In this document: piece after piece, positions 43,730 through 53,446 of the stretch
Layout of the letters: the number at the start of each line of letters is the position of its first letter
Numbering within the stretch: the stretch's first letter is position 1
Assembly: GCF_004349245.1 (NCBI RefSeq)
Contig: NZ_SMLC01000001.1
Coordinates: 86,468-150,467, forward strand
Direction: 5' to 3'
Length of the DNA stretch: 64,000 bases
Source: Actinomadura sp. 6K520
Lineage (GTDB): Bacteria > Actinomycetota > Actinomycetes > Streptosporangiales > Streptosporangiaceae
Translations under genes and position numbers: made by a program
Notes under the pieces: model-generated
The model's input: only the letters and a program-made list of their open reading frames with translations
What the model was told of the DNA's origin: nothing
Database searches by the model: none

Positions 43730-44557
43730 ATGCGGTTTGTCAAGGGGCACGGCACAGAGAACGACTTCGTGATCCTGCCCGATCCGGACGGCGCCCTGGA
43801 CCTCACGGCGGAGGCCGTGGCGCGGCTGTGCGACCGGCGGGCCGGGATCGGCGCCGACGGCGTCCTGCGGGTCGTCCGCACGAAGGCCGCGGGCATCGGG
43901 AACGCGGGCATCGACGCGGGCATCGACGCGGGCGCCGAGTGGTTCATGGACTACCGCAACGCCGATGGCGGGCTCGCGGAGATGTGCGGCAACGGGATGC
44001 GGGTCTTCGCCCGCTACCTGGTCGACGCCGGCCTCGCCGCGCCCGGGGAGTGGGACGTGGCGACCCGCGCGGGGCTGCGGCGCGTGACGCTGGGCGCGTC
44101 CGGGGACGTCAGCGTCGAGATGGGCCCGGCCGACCTCCTCGGCCCCGGCGAGGCCACCATGGCGGACACGGTCTTCCAGGGCGTACGCGTCTCCGTGGGC
44201 AACCCCCACCTGGCGTGCCGCGTGGACGGGCCGCTCGCGGCGCTGGACCTCTCGCGGGCGCCCGGTTTCGATCCCGCCGCCTTCCCCGACGGCGTGAACG
44301 TCGAGTTCTTCCGCACCGTGGGCGAGCGGCACCTGGAGATGCGGGTGTACGAGCGCGGCTCCGGCGAGACCCGTTCCTGCGGGACCGGCACGGTCGCCGT
44401 CGCCGCCGTCGCCGCCCGGGGCCTGGCCGAACCGGGCGAATGGACCGTGGACGTGCCCGGCGGCCGGGTCACCGTGGCGCTCGGCCGGGGGACCAGCCGC
44501 CTCACCGGCCCGGCGGTCCTGGTGGCCGAGGGCGAGACCCGGCCGGGCTGGATTTAG
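43730..44557 (+). CDS. dapF: Diaminopimelate epimerase
   Basis: Cofactor-free racemase converting LL- to meso-diaminopimelate for lysine and peptidoglycan, 275 aa. Both catalytic cysteines are present: C86 in EMCGNGMR and C217 in RSCGTGTVA. The region before WFMDYRNADG contains a short Ala-Gly-Ile-Asp/Gly repeat (about 54-69) encoded by 12-base direct repeats. GATCGGGAG precedes the ATG. It follows miaA by 30 bases, the standard actinomycete order before hflX; here the kinase, peptide importer and glycolate genes intervene. Confidence 0.95.
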   Translation: MRFVKGHGTENDFVILPDPDGALDLTAEAVARLCDRRAGIGADGVLRVVRTKAAGIGNAGIDAGIDAGAEWFMDYRNADGGLAEMCGNGMRVFARYLVDAGLAAPGEWDVATRAGLRRVTLGASGDVSVEMGPADLLGPGEATMADTVFQGVRVSVGNPHLACRVDGPLAALDLSRAPGFDPAAFPDGVNVEFFRTVGERHLEMRVYERGSGETRSCGTGTVAVAAVAARGLAEPGEWTVDVPGGRVTVALGRGTSRLTGPAVLVAEGETRPGWI

Positions 44558-44842
44558 GGCTCCCCCCCCGTCGACCAGGGCCGGAGCGGCGTCCGTCCTC
44601 GTCCCGGCACGAACGGGACAACTGTCCCTCACCACCGGGACCTTCCGCCGCATAGTTTCGTTCATGCACACCCTCTGGTGAATGGCCCGTACGGATCGGG
44701 ATGGGAGCCCCGGTGCCGTACGGAGCCTGAGGGCCGGTGGCGACCTTCTTGGCGGGGGGCGGTCACCGGCCCTCCCACCGGGTGAGATCCGGAAGCGGGC
44801 CGGAGCACGCGGGACCGCGAAACGGCGAAACGCGGATAAGTC

Positions 44843-46813
44843 TCAGCGGCGGACGCCGTTGACGGGCAGCTTGGCCCGGACCAGCGTCCCGCCCTTTGGA
44901 CCGGGGCCGACGGTACAAGACCCACCGAGTTCGGCCGCACGTTCGCGCATGGACGACATACCGATACCGGAGCGCAATCGTGCGGGCAGCCCCACGCCGT
45001 CGTCGTCGACGGAGACGTGCAGGTCGCCGTTCAGATGCAGGCGGACCACCGCGGAGCACGCGTTGGCGTGCCGGTGCACGTTGGTGAGCGCCTCCTGGAC
45101 GATCCGGTACGCGGCCACCTCGGCGGCGGCCGGCAGGCCCTTGAGATCGCCCTCCACCTGGACGTCCACCTTCGGGCCGTCGCCCGTGGCGACGACCCCG
45201 CCGAGCGCCTGGATCGCGCCCTCCAGCCCGAGGTCGTCCAGCGCGGGCGGCCGCAGTCCGTACACGAGCTCCCGGATGTCGCCGATGGTGCTGCCCATCG
45301 TCGCGCGGAGCTCCTCCAGCAGCTCGTCCACCGCCGCGGGGTCGGTCTTCAACGTGATGCGCGCGGCGTCGACCGTCATCGCGAGGCTGGCGAGCGTCGG
45401 CCCCAGGCCGTCGTGCAGGTCGCGCCGCAGCCGCCGCCGCTCCTCCTCGCGGGTGCGCAGGATGTGCTCCCGGGAGCGCTGGACGTCCGCGGCGAGCCGG
45501 ACCGCGTTCGCCAGCTCCGCGAGGTTGCGGGCGAGGATGCCCGACATCCGCGCGTCCGGCGACCGGGTGACGCCGAACAGCAGCCGGCCCACCGGCTCCC
45601 CGTGCCACACCAGCGGGATGAGCTGCGGCCGGTCGCCGAGCGCGCCGTCCTCGGCGGAGATCGTGCGGCCGTCGCGGTCCAGCACCTCGATCGTGACACC
45701 GGTGGCGTGCAGGGCGGAGCGGGCCACCTCGGCGGCCACCGCGAGCGCGGCGGGCGGGTCGGCGGCGGTCTGCAGCCGCCGGTTGAGGCGGTCCGCGAGC
45801 CGGTACGGGTCGCGCTCGCCGTGGATGAACCCGTCCACCGTGCGCTGCAGGCGCCGCCGGACGGGCTCGAACACCGCGCCCGCGATGATCGCCGCCGCCA
45901 GCCCCGAGATCGTCCCCTCGCCGTGGGCGAGCAGGCTCGCCCCGCCGACGAACGCGAAGTACAGGCCGGTGACGAGGGCGACGAGGCCCGCGTACACCAG
46001 CGTGCGGCTGATCACGAGGTCGATGTCGTAGAGCCGGTAGCGGGTGATCGCGATGGCGACGCAGACGGGGACGGTGACGATCGTGATGTTGCGCAGCGGG
46101 TCGCCGATCACCGTGTTCTCCCCCGCGTAGATCACCGCGATGGCGACGAGGCCCGGGTAGACGACCCAGGCGATCTGCCGCCGGACGTCCGGGGGCGACT
46201 TGACGAACCGCACCAGGATCGAGCACAGGGCCGCCGCCAGGGTGCCGAGGATGATCACGGTGATGGCCACCGGGATGTCACCGAACGGGTAGACCGAGAC
46301 CCCGTTGTGCCACTTGCGCACGTCCGGGTCGATCGTCAGATGGACGCAGACGATCACGGGGATGAGGAAGGCGAGGGCGAGCACCGGCCGGAACCAGCGC
46401 GACACCAGCCGGCCGTCCGGGAAGATCAGCGGGAGGACCAGCGTAAGGGCGTAGGTGTCAACGGCCCACAGCCACGTGCCGAGCCAGGTGAGGAAGCCGG
46501 TTCCGGCCCAGCCGTGGAGCTCGAACCACGGGGCCAGATTGAGCGACAGGACGTACACGCCCGCGCTGAAGCCGGCCGCGAGCATGAGCCAGCCGACCTT
46601 CAGCCCCGGCCTGTGCCGCAGCAGGACGGCGGCCACCGGCGTCCACGCGGTCGCGACGAGGATCTCCGGGTGCCACCAGACCATCCGCAGGTCGGAGGGA
46701 AGCAGGCCGCCGACGACGAGCGAGGTGGCGACGAGGAGAACGGCGCCGAGCGCGACCGGGACCGCGAAGCGGCCCGCCCCGCCGTTCCTTCTCACCGTCT
46801 CGTCCATGCCCAC
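44843..46813 (-). CDS. Orphan NarL-type sensor histidine kinase
   Basis: 656-aa membrane kinase. About eight membrane segments occupy residues 14-310 (an MASE-like sensor of unknown ligand). A short GAF-like region (about 345-435) follows, then the HisKA_3 dimerisation helix with H467 in RRDLHDGLGPTLASLAM, and the HATPase with N-box EALTNVHRHANA and G-boxes DDDGVGL and GIGMSSMRERA. NarL-type kinases are usually next to a LuxR-family response regulator; none is found on either side. The gene converges with dapF. A long noncoding gap precedes it. Confidence 0.9.
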   Translation of the reverse strand: MGMDETVRRNGGAGRFAVPVALGAVLLVATSLVVGGLLPSDLRMVWWHPEILVATAWTPVAAVLLRHRPGLKVGWLMLAAGFSAGVYVLSLNLAPWFELHGWAGTGFLTWLGTWLWAVDTYALTLVLPLIFPDGRLVSRWFRPVLALAFLIPVIVCVHLTIDPDVRKWHNGVSVYPFGDIPVAITVIILGTLAAALCSILVRFVKSPPDVRRQIAWVVYPGLVAIAVIYAGENTVIGDPLRNITIVTVPVCVAIAITRYRLYDIDLVISRTLVYAGLVALVTGLYFAFVGGASLLAHGEGTISGLAAAIIAGAVFEPVRRRLQRTVDGFIHGERDPYRLADRLNRRLQTAADPPAALAVAAEVARSALHATGVTIEVLDRDGRTISAEDGALGDRPQLIPLVWHGEPVGRLLFGVTRSPDARMSGILARNLAELANAVRLAADVQRSREHILRTREEERRRLRRDLHDGLGPTLASLAMTVDAARITLKTDPAAVDELLEELRATMGSTIGDIRELVYGLRPPALDDLGLEGAIQALGGVVATGDGPKVDVQVEGDLKGLPAAAEVAAYRIVQEALTNVHRHANACSAVVRLHLNGDLHVSVDDDGVGLPARLRSGIGMSSMRERAAELGGSCTVGPGPKGGTLVRAKLPVNGVRR

Positions 46814-47307
46814 CCCAGGCCAAAGTAATGGAATGTTAAAGCGTCCGGCCCCTGTCCTGCAGACATCGGGGCGTCCGCCTCAGGACACCGGGACCTCCCC
46901 CCGCCGACACTGTCTCCGTCGCGGCGCGGTGGCGCGTGCCGTGATGGTAACCGCGGATTCCGGCGGAGAGAACCGAAGGTGCAGGTCACAGTCGTCCGGT
47001 GGGAGGTGCCGGAGGCCCCGTGCCGTACCGCCCGCCGGGTCCGGCACCGCGGTGCGGGCGGCGGCTCTGAGCCCTTCACAGGGGCGGGTTCGGATCGCCG
47101 CCGGCGCCGGACGACCGAAACGGGTCGCGCATTCGGAGTGCCCGCGCCGACCGGCCGGGTCAGGCCGGTCGAGTCAACATACTCGCCCTGGGCCCCCGCG
47201 ATACCGCCCTCACCTGATATCGAGCGGTAACTGCGGGCTTTTCCCAACGCCGTCTGTAATCAGGCGGTAGCATCCTGTGCGCACATTGGGCGGCCCGGAG
47301 GGGGGAG
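46814..47307. other. Long noncoding divergent gap
   Basis: 494 bases between the divergent kinase and peptide-importer genes. Open frames here are Arg/Ser/Pro-rich and unsupported. Both promoters should lie here, but I could not assign -35/-10 pairs with confidence. A GAGGGGGGAG just before 47308 is the ribosome-binding site of the permease. Confidence 0.5.
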
Positions 47308-48291
47308 ATGGCGGCGTTCCTGCTGCGCAGGGTGGCGAACCACCTGGTCCTGGCCGTCCTGGGCGTGAGCCTCGCCTACCTGCTGGCCGCCGCCGCGCTC
47401 GATCCACGCGCCGCGTACGAGGACCGCACGCCGCGCCCGCCCGAGGCGGTCGTCGACGCCCGGCTCACGGCCCTCAACCTCAACGACCGCACGCCCCTGG
47501 CCGACCGTTACCGCACCTGGGCCGGTGGCGTCCTGCGCGGCGACTTCGGCCGCACGTGGGACGGCGAACCCGTCAACGCCGAGTTGTGGCGGCGCCTCGG
47601 CGTCAGCCTGCGGCTCGTGCTGCCGGGCGCCGTCCTGGGCTGCGTGGGCGGCCTGCTGCTCGGCGCCGTCGCGGCGGTGCGGCGCGGTCGCGCGGCCGAC
47701 CGGCTCGTGACGCTCGGGGCGTGCCTGCTCCCGGCCGTTCCCGTGTTCGTCCTGGCGGTTCTGCTGCAGGCGCTCGCGAGCAGGGCGAACGACGCGCTGG
47801 GCGTGCGGGCCTTCGTGTGGGTCGGTGAGTCCACGCCTGGAGCGCCCGGCGGAGCGGCCGGTCTCGCCGACCGGGCACGGCACCTGCTCCTGCCGACCGT
47901 CACGATCGCGCTTGCGCAACTGGGCGTCTACTGCCGCTACCAGCGCGGCCTCATGCTGGACGTGCTGCACGCCGACTTCGTGCGCACCGCCCGCGCCCGG
48001 GGGCTGCGGCGCCGGAGCGCGCTGCTGCGGCACGGGCTGCGGACCGCGCTCGTCCCGATGACGACCTACGTCGCCTACGCGTCCGGCCTGCTGGTCCTCG
48101 GCGCCGTGTGCACCGAGGAGATCTTCGGCCGGCACGGGATGGGGGAGTGGCTGGCCGGCTCCGTCACGCGCGGCGACGTCAACGTGGTCGCCGCGATCGG
48201 GTGCGTCGCCGTGTGCGGGGTGCTGCTCGCCGGGCTGGTCTCGGACGCCCTGCACGGCGCCCTCGACCCGCGCGTCCGGGAGGCCGCGTGA
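47308..48291 (+). CDS. Peptide/nickel ABC transporter permease, DppB type
   Basis: 327-aa permease with an N-terminal membrane segment, an external domain containing the DppB-like DRYRTWAGGVLRGDFGRTW motif, then five membrane segments with the EAA-type loop HADFVRTARARGLRRRSALLRHGLRTALVP. It is the first of four genes that each overlap the next by 4 bases. The next gene begins at GTGA over its stop. Confidence 0.9.
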   Translation: MAAFLLRRVANHLVLAVLGVSLAYLLAAAALDPRAAYEDRTPRPPEAVVDARLTALNLNDRTPLADRYRTWAGGVLRGDFGRTWDGEPVNAELWRRLGVSLRLVLPGAVLGCVGGLLLGAVAAVRRGRAADRLVTLGACLLPAVPVFVLAVLLQALASRANDALGVRAFVWVGESTPGAPGGAAGLADRARHLLLPTVTIALAQLGVYCRYQRGLMLDVLHADFVRTARARGLRRRSALLRHGLRTALVPMTTYVAYASGLLVLGAVCTEEIFGRHGMGEWLAGSVTRGDVNVVAAIGCVAVCGVLLAGLVSDALHGALDPRVREAA

Positions 48292-49115
48292 TCGGCGGGT
48301 ACGCGCGGGTGAGCCGCCGGGCCGCCGCGGGACTGCTCCTGCTCGCGCTGCTGTTCTCGCTGGTGCTCCTGGGGCCGCTCGTGTCGCCGTCGGGCTGGGA
48401 CGACACGGACCTCACGGCCTTCCACCAGGGGCCGTCCGGGCGGCACTGGCTGGGCACCACGCAGAGCGGGCGGGACGTCTTCGCCCTCACCCTGCGCGGT
48501 GCGCGGACATCGCTGCTCGTCGGCCTCTTCGTCGCCGTGGCCTCGACCGGGCTGGCCGCCGTCATCGGCGCCGCCGCCGGCTACGCGGGCGGCCGGCTGG
48601 ACCGCGTCCTCATGTGGGGCGCCGACGTGCTGCTCGTCCTGCCGTCCTTCCTCGTCGCCGCCGTGCTCGCGCCCACCCTGCCGGGCGGCCTGCCGGTGCT
48701 GATGGCGGTGCTGGCCGCCCTCATGTGGATGGTCACGGCCCGGGCGGTGCGGGCGATGACGGTCTCGCTGCGCCGGCGCGAGCACGTGCTGGCCGCCCGG
48801 TTCCTCGGGGTGGGCGCGCCGCGGGTGATCGTCCGGCACGTGCTGCCGCACCTGGCGTCGCTGCTGGCCGTGGACGCGAGCCTCAACGTCGGTGTCGCGA
48901 TCGTCGCGGAGAGCGGGCTGTCCTACCTCGGGTTCGGCGTGCGGCCGCCGGACGTGTCACTCGGCACGCTGATCGCCGACGGCCAGGGGAACGCCGCCGC
49001 CCATCCGTGGCCGTTCGCGTTCGCCGCGGGCCTGCTCGTCCTCGTCGTCCTCGCGGTGAACCTCCTGGGCGACGGGCTGCGAGACGCCTTCGACCCGGTC
49101 CGGGACGCGCGTTGA
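48288..49115 (+). CDS. Peptide/nickel ABC transporter permease, DppC type
   Basis: 275-aa permease. The LGTTQSGRDVFALTLRGARTSL motif and the loop EHVLAARFLGVGAPRVIVRHVLPHL are typical of DppC/OppC, and ESGLSYLGFGVRPPDVSLGTLI is the late family signature. The GTG start at 48288 overlaps the stop of the DppB gene. Together they form the channel. Confidence 0.9.
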   Translation: MIGGYARVSRRAAAGLLLLALLFSLVLLGPLVSPSGWDDTDLTAFHQGPSGRHWLGTTQSGRDVFALTLRGARTSLLVGLFVAVASTGLAAVIGAAAGYAGGRLDRVLMWGADVLLVLPSFLVAAVLAPTLPGGLPVLMAVLAALMWMVTARAVRAMTVSLRRREHVLAARFLGVGAPRVIVRHVLPHLASLLAVDASLNVGVAIVAESGLSYLGFGVRPPDVSLGTLIADGQGNAAAHPWPFAFAAGLLVLVVLAVNLLGDGLRDAFDPVRDAR

Positions 49116-50941
49116 CCGTGCTGCACGTCACGGATCTCACGGTGCGGTACGCACGCGGCGTGCGTGCCGTGCGGGGCGTCAGCCTCACGGCCGGGGCCGG
49201 TGAGGTGCTCGGCGTCGTCGGCGAGTCGGGTTCCGGCAAGACGGCCCTCGCGCTCGCCGTGCTGGGCCTCCTGCCGGACGACGCCCGCGTGACGGGTTCG
49301 GTGCGGTTGCGCGGGGCGGAACTGCTCGGGCGGCCGGACGCCGAGCTGTCGAGGGTGCGCGGCAAGGACCTGGCCATGGTCTTCCAGGACCCGCTGTCCG
49401 CGCTCACCCCCGTCCACACGGTGGGCGACCAGATCGCGGAAACGGTGCGGATCCACTCCCGCGCCTCGCGCGCGTCGGCGCGTGCGCGCGCCGCCGAGCT
49501 GCTCGATCTGGTCGGCATTCCCGGTGCGCGACGCCGCGCCCGCGCCTACCCGCACGAGCTGTCGGGCGGCATGCGGCAGCGCGTGATGATCGCCATGGCG
49601 ATCGCCAACGACCCGGCCGTCGTCGTCGCGGACGAGCCGACGACCGCGCTGGACGCGACCGTCCAGGGGCAGGTCCTGGACGTGCTGCGCGTCGCGCAGG
49701 AGGCGACCGGGGCCGCGATCGTGCTGATCACCCATGATCCGGGCGTCGTCGCCGGCTTCGCCGACCGGGTCGTGGTGATGCACGAGGGACGCGCCGTCGA
49801 GGCGGGGCCGGTCGAGCGGGTCTTACGCCGGCCCGGTACGGCGTACACGAAGGAACTGCTGCGATCGGTCGCCCCCGTGGGCGGGTCGTCGCCGGCCCCT
49901 CTGGCCAGGTCCGGGCGTCCCGTCGTGCTGGAGGTGGACGCTCTCGTCCGTCACCACGCCATCCGCAAGGGACCGTGGGGGTTGCGCCGGGGCGGGCCGG
50001 TGCGCGCCGTGGACGGCATCGGCTTCGCCGTCCGCGAGGGCGAGACCCTGGCGCTGGTCGGGGAGTCGGGATGCGGCAAGACCACCGCCCTGATGGAGAT
50101 CCTCCGGCTCGCGCGCCCCCAGGGCGGACGCGTCACCCTCTTCGGCCGGGACACGGCGGCCCTGCGCGCCGCTGACCGGAAGGCCCTGCGACGCGATGTC
50201 CAGGTGGTGTTCCAGGACCCGTACTCGTCGCTGAACCCGAGGATGCGCGTGTCCGGAATCATCGCCGAGCCGCTGACCGCGCACGGGGTGCCGAAGGCGC
50301 GAGCCAGGGAGCGCGTTGAGGAACTGATCGAGCTGGTGGGCTTGGGTCCTGCTCATGCCGAGCGTTATCCCCACGCTCTCTCGGGCGGGCAGAGACAACG
50401 CGTAGGCATCGCCAGAGCACTGGCCCTAGAACCACGGCTGCTCCTCTTGGACGAGCCTGTATCGGCCCTGGACGTCACCGCCCGAGCCGACGTCATGGCC
50501 CTGCTGGAGCGTCTGCGCAAGCGGCTCGGTATGGCGTGCCTGCTCGTCACCCACGATGTCGGCGTCGTCCATCGCCTGGCCGATCAGATCGCCGTCATGT
50601 ACGCGGGGCGCATCGTTGAGACCGGGCCGGCGGGAGACGTCCGCGGCGCACCTGCCCATCCGTACACACGCGCGCTTCTGGACGCGGTGCCCCTGGCGGA
50701 CCCGTGCCTTGAGCGGCGCCGCCCCCGCGTCGTTCTGCGGGGAGACCCGCCCGACCCCGCGTCCCCGCCCGCGGGGTGCCGCTTCCGTTCCCGTTGCCCG
50801 CGCTACGTCACGCTCACCGCTGCGGAGGGAGTCCTGTGCGAGGAACACGATCCCGAGTCCCGTCCCGTCCGGCCGGGGGAGGGCGCCGGCCATTCGGTCG
50901 CCTGCCATCATCCCCATGCCGAAGGCAGGGGCGCACGATGA
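49112..50941 (+). CDS. Fused DppD-DppF ABC ATPase of peptide importer
   Basis: 609-aa protein with two complete ABC domains. Domain 1: Walker A GESGSGKT (37-44), signature ELSGGMRQR, Walker [13 protein letters not shown]. Domain 2: Walker A GESGCGKT (317-324), signature ALSGGQRQR, Walker [13 protein letters not shown]. Each is followed by an oligopeptide-transporter C-terminal segment; the second has the cysteine motif [10 protein letters not shown] with two more Cys downstream. A TTG at 49112 overlapping the permease stop (TTGA) is the likely start, with GTG 49118 as alternative. From about 50280 to the end the gene uses rarer A/T-rich codons (AGA, CTA, GTA, CAA), unlike its first half. Confidence 0.88.
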   Translation: MTVLHVTDLTVRYARGVRAVRGVSLTAGAGEVLGVVGESGSGKTALALAVLGLLPDDARVTGSVRLRGAELLGRPDAELSRVRGKDLAMVFQDPLSALTPVHTVGDQIAETVRIHSRASRASARARAAELLDLVGIPGARRRARAYPHELSGGMRQRVMIAMAIANDPAVVVADEPTTALDATVQGQVLDVLRVAQEATGAAIVLITHDPGVVAGFADRVVVMHEGRAVEAGPVERVLRRPGTAYTKELLRSVAPVGGSSPAPLARSGRPVVLEVDALVRHHAIRKGPWGLRRGGPVRAVDGIGFAVREGETLALVGESGCGKTTALMEILRLARPQGGRVTLFGRDTAALRAADRKALRRDVQVVFQDPYSSLNPRMRVSGIIAEPLTAHGVPKARARERVEELIELVGLGPAHAERYPHALSGGQRQRVGIARALALEPRLLLLDEPVSALDVTARADVMALLERLRKRLGMACLLVTHDVGVVHRLADQIAVMYAGRIVETGPAGDVRGAPAHPYTRALLDAVPLADPCLERRRPRVVLRGDPPDPASPPAGCRFRSRCPRYVTLTAAEGVLCEEHDPESRPVRPGEGAGHSVACHHPHAEGRGAR

Positions 50942-52617
50942 CGCGGATGGCCGGCGCCACGCTCCTGGGCGCCGCGTTATTCACCGGCGCCGGATGCAGC
51001 GGTTCCGGACCGGAGTCGACGGCCCGCTCATCGGAGCAACTGCCCGCCTTCGACGTCAACCCGGTCCCCCGTGACCGGGTGGCGAACGGCGGTACGCTGC
51101 GCTGGCCGCTGCCGGAGTTCCCGTCCCAGTGGAACTTCAACCACGTCAACGGCACCACGGGAGCGGTCGAGCGCGTCGTCCAGGGCGTCCTGCCCCACCT
51201 GATGCGCGCCGACGAGAAGGCCGTGCCGCGGCCCGTCCCCGAGTACCTGCGGTCGGCCACGCCGCGGCGCACCGGGCGGGGCCAGACCGTCACCTACCGG
51301 CTCAACCCGCGCGCCCGATGGTCGGACGGCCGGCCCATCGGCCACGCCGACTTCGTCGCGCAGGCGCGGGCGCTGTCCGGACGGGACGCGCGCTACGAGG
51401 TCTCCGCCGTCACCGGCTACCGCCGCATCGAGCGCATCGAACGAGGCGCCGGCGAACACGAGGTCAAGGTGACCTTCGACGGGACGTACGCGGACTGGCG
51501 CGGCCTGTTCAGCCCGCTGTACCCGGCCACCGCGTACGCCGCGCCGCGCGAGTTCAACGGCGGCTGGCGGAACCGGCTGCCCGTCACGGCAGGGCCGTTC
51601 CGCGTCCAGGAGATCGACCGGACCGGCAAGACCGTCACCCTGGTCCGCGATCCCGCCTGGTGGGGTCCGCGGGCGAAGCTCGACCGCATCGTCTACCGCG
51701 CGATGGACCCGTCCGCGGTGCCCGGCGCGTTCGCGAACGGCGAGATCGACCTGATGGACATCGGCCTGGACGCGGGCGCGCTGCGGCGTGTCCAGGGCGT
51801 CCGCGGCGCCGCCGTGCGCAGGGCGGCCGGGCCGGACTGGCGGCACTTCACGCTGAACGCCGCGTCGCCCGTCCTGTCCGACGTGCGGGTGCGGCGGGCC
51901 GTCATGCTCGGCATCGACCGGCGCGCCATCGCCCGTTCCGACCTGTCCGGTCTCGGGGTTCCGGTGCGGACGCTCGGCAACCACTTCTACGTCGCCACCC
52001 AGAACGGCTACAAGGACAACTCCGGGGAGTTCGGCGTCTACGACCTGGCCCGCGCCAGGCGGCTCCTGGACGAGGCGGGCTGGCACCTCCGCGGCGAGTA
52101 CCGCGCCAAGGACGGGCGGACACTCGCGCTGCGCTTCGTCGTCCCATCGGGCGTACCCATCGCCAAACGCGAGGGAGAGCTGGCGCGGGCCATGCTCGAA
52201 CGCATCGGCGTCCGGGTGGACATCGAGCCCGTGCCCGCCGACGACCTGTTGCCCCGCCACGTGACGCCCGGGAGGTTCGACATCGTCCCCTTCTCCTGGC
52301 TGGGCACGTCGTACCCGGTCTCGACGATGAAATCGGTCTTCGCGCGGCCCCAGGGCGACCGCGTCCAGCAGAACTACTCCCGCGTCGGCAGCGAGGCCAT
52401 CGACACGGCCCTGGACGGTGCCATCGCGGAGGTCGACCCGGGGAAAGTGCACGCCCTGGTGAACGAGGCCGACCGGCTCATCTGGCGACAGGCGTCGGTC
52501 CTGCCGCTGTATCAGCGGCCCCAGCTCGTCGCCACGCGTGCGAACCTGGCCAATCTCGGTGCCTGCGGTCTCTTCGAGCCCGACTACCAGGACATCGGGT
52601 TCACGAACGCGCCCTAA
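50938..52617 (+). CDS. Peptide-binding lipoprotein (family 5) of ABC importer
   Basis: 559-aa DppA/OppA-type solute-binding protein. Signal peptide with C20 in the atypical lipobox TGAGC. The mature protein contains the SBP_bac_5 pattern (VTYRLNPRARWSDGRPIGHADFVAQ). ATG 50938 overlaps the stop of the ATPase gene (ATGA). It is unusual for the binding protein, normally needed in excess, to be the last and translationally coupled gene. Its stop overlaps that of the facing gene. Confidence 0.9.
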   Translation: MTRMAGATLLGAALFTGAGCSGSGPESTARSSEQLPAFDVNPVPRDRVANGGTLRWPLPEFPSQWNFNHVNGTTGAVERVVQGVLPHLMRADEKAVPRPVPEYLRSATPRRTGRGQTVTYRLNPRARWSDGRPIGHADFVAQARALSGRDARYEVSAVTGYRRIERIERGAGEHEVKVTFDGTYADWRGLFSPLYPATAYAAPREFNGGWRNRLPVTAGPFRVQEIDRTGKTVTLVRDPAWWGPRAKLDRIVYRAMDPSAVPGAFANGEIDLMDIGLDAGALRRVQGVRGAAVRRAAGPDWRHFTLNAASPVLSDVRVRRAVMLGIDRRAIARSDLSGLGVPVRTLGNHFYVATQNGYKDNSGEFGVYDLARARRLLDEAGWHLRGEYRAKDGRTLALRFVVPSGVPIAKREGELARAMLERIGVRVDIEPVPADDLLPRHVTPGRFDIVPFSWLGTSYPVSTMKSVFARPQGDRVQQNYSRVGSEAIDTALDGAIAEVDPGKVHALVNEADRLIWRQASVLPLYQRPQLVATRANLANLGACGLFEPDYQDIGFTNAP

Positions 52618-53339
52618 CCCGCGGTGTTGGGGAAGGCGAGTTCGATGCCCTTGCGGTCGCTGGTGTACCGGGCGTTCCACACGAAGAGCCGCAGGTCGTC
52701 GGCGGAGAGGCCGTCCTTGACCGGGAGTTCGGAGGCGACCCGCACCAGGTACGTGGCGCCCGCCGGGATCATCATGGTGCCGTTCTCGTCGATGGGCGGC
52801 TCCGCCCCGTCGACCCGGGCGGTGATCTCGCTCTGGTTGGGGAGCGTGCACATGTCGTCGGGGACGCCCGCCTGCGGCATGCACCGCTCCTGGGCCGACG
52901 ACGGGACCTGCGCCTTCGGCATGAACAGGTCGGCGGGGTAGTCCAGCAGCACGGGCCGCCGCTGATTGTTGGTGAGGACGTAGTCCGCGTAGGCGTACGT
53001 CGTCCCCGGCGGCGGTGACTGGATGGCGCCGAGGGGCTCCGCGTCCGTCCCGGCCTCGACCGCGGCGAGGCTGTAGCCGTAGCCCTCGGGCGTGGTGAAG
53101 TTGAGCGGCGGGCCGGCCTGCGGGGACGGCACCGACGGGCCCGCTTCGACGCTGCCCTGCCCCGCCAGGGTCGGCCGTGCGGTACCGCCGGGGTCGCCGC
53201 CCGGCCGGAGCACCACGATCGTGGCGGCCACCGCGGCGATTCCCAGCGCACCGGTGAGGGCGCCGGCCAGCCCGAGCCTCCCGGCCCTGGCCTTCTTCCT
53301 CCGGCGGTGCGTGCGGTAGGGGTGGTAATCGTTGGCCAT
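52614..53339 (-). CDS. Membrane-anchored protein of unknown function
   Basis: 241-aa protein with a strongly basic cytoplasmic head (YRTHRRRKKARAGR), one membrane helix (about 24-45), a Pro/Ser/Gly linker and an external domain of about 160 residues with two cysteines (RCMPQAGVPDDMC) that could form a disulfide. I do not recognise a named domain; the sequence reads like an Ig-like fold near DUF4352. It is convergent with the binding-protein gene, overlapping by 4 bases. Confidence 0.65.
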   Translation of the reverse strand: MANDYHPYRTHRRRKKARAGRLGLAGALTGALGIAAVAATIVVLRPGGDPGGTARPTLAGQGSVEAGPSVPSPQAGPPLNFTTPEGYGYSLAAVEAGTDAEPLGAIQSPPPGTTYAYADYVLTNNQRRPVLLDYPADLFMPKAQVPSSAQERCMPQAGVPDDMCTLPNQSEITARVDGAEPPIDENGTMMIPAGATYLVRVASELPVKDGLSADDLRLFVWNARYTSDRKGIELAFPNTAG

Positions 53340-53446
53340 GGTTCTGCGTGCTCCCTAGGGCCCACTCCAGGCTCGGTCGCGCGTCCCTTTCAAGCAGTCG
53401 GACACGATACCCGACGCCTGAATCGACGGCGGTCCAGGTCACGGGG

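Noticed and set aside
46792..47247. A 151-codon open frame in the gap upstream of the histidine kinase
   Set aside because: Arg/Pro/Ser-rich, overlaps the kinase start, no recognisable features; treated as noncoding.
49112..50941. Possibility that the fused ATPase is two genes with an assembly error
   Set aside because: The linker between the two ABC domains is in frame and without frameshift or stop, and DppD-DppF fusions are known in actinomycetes.
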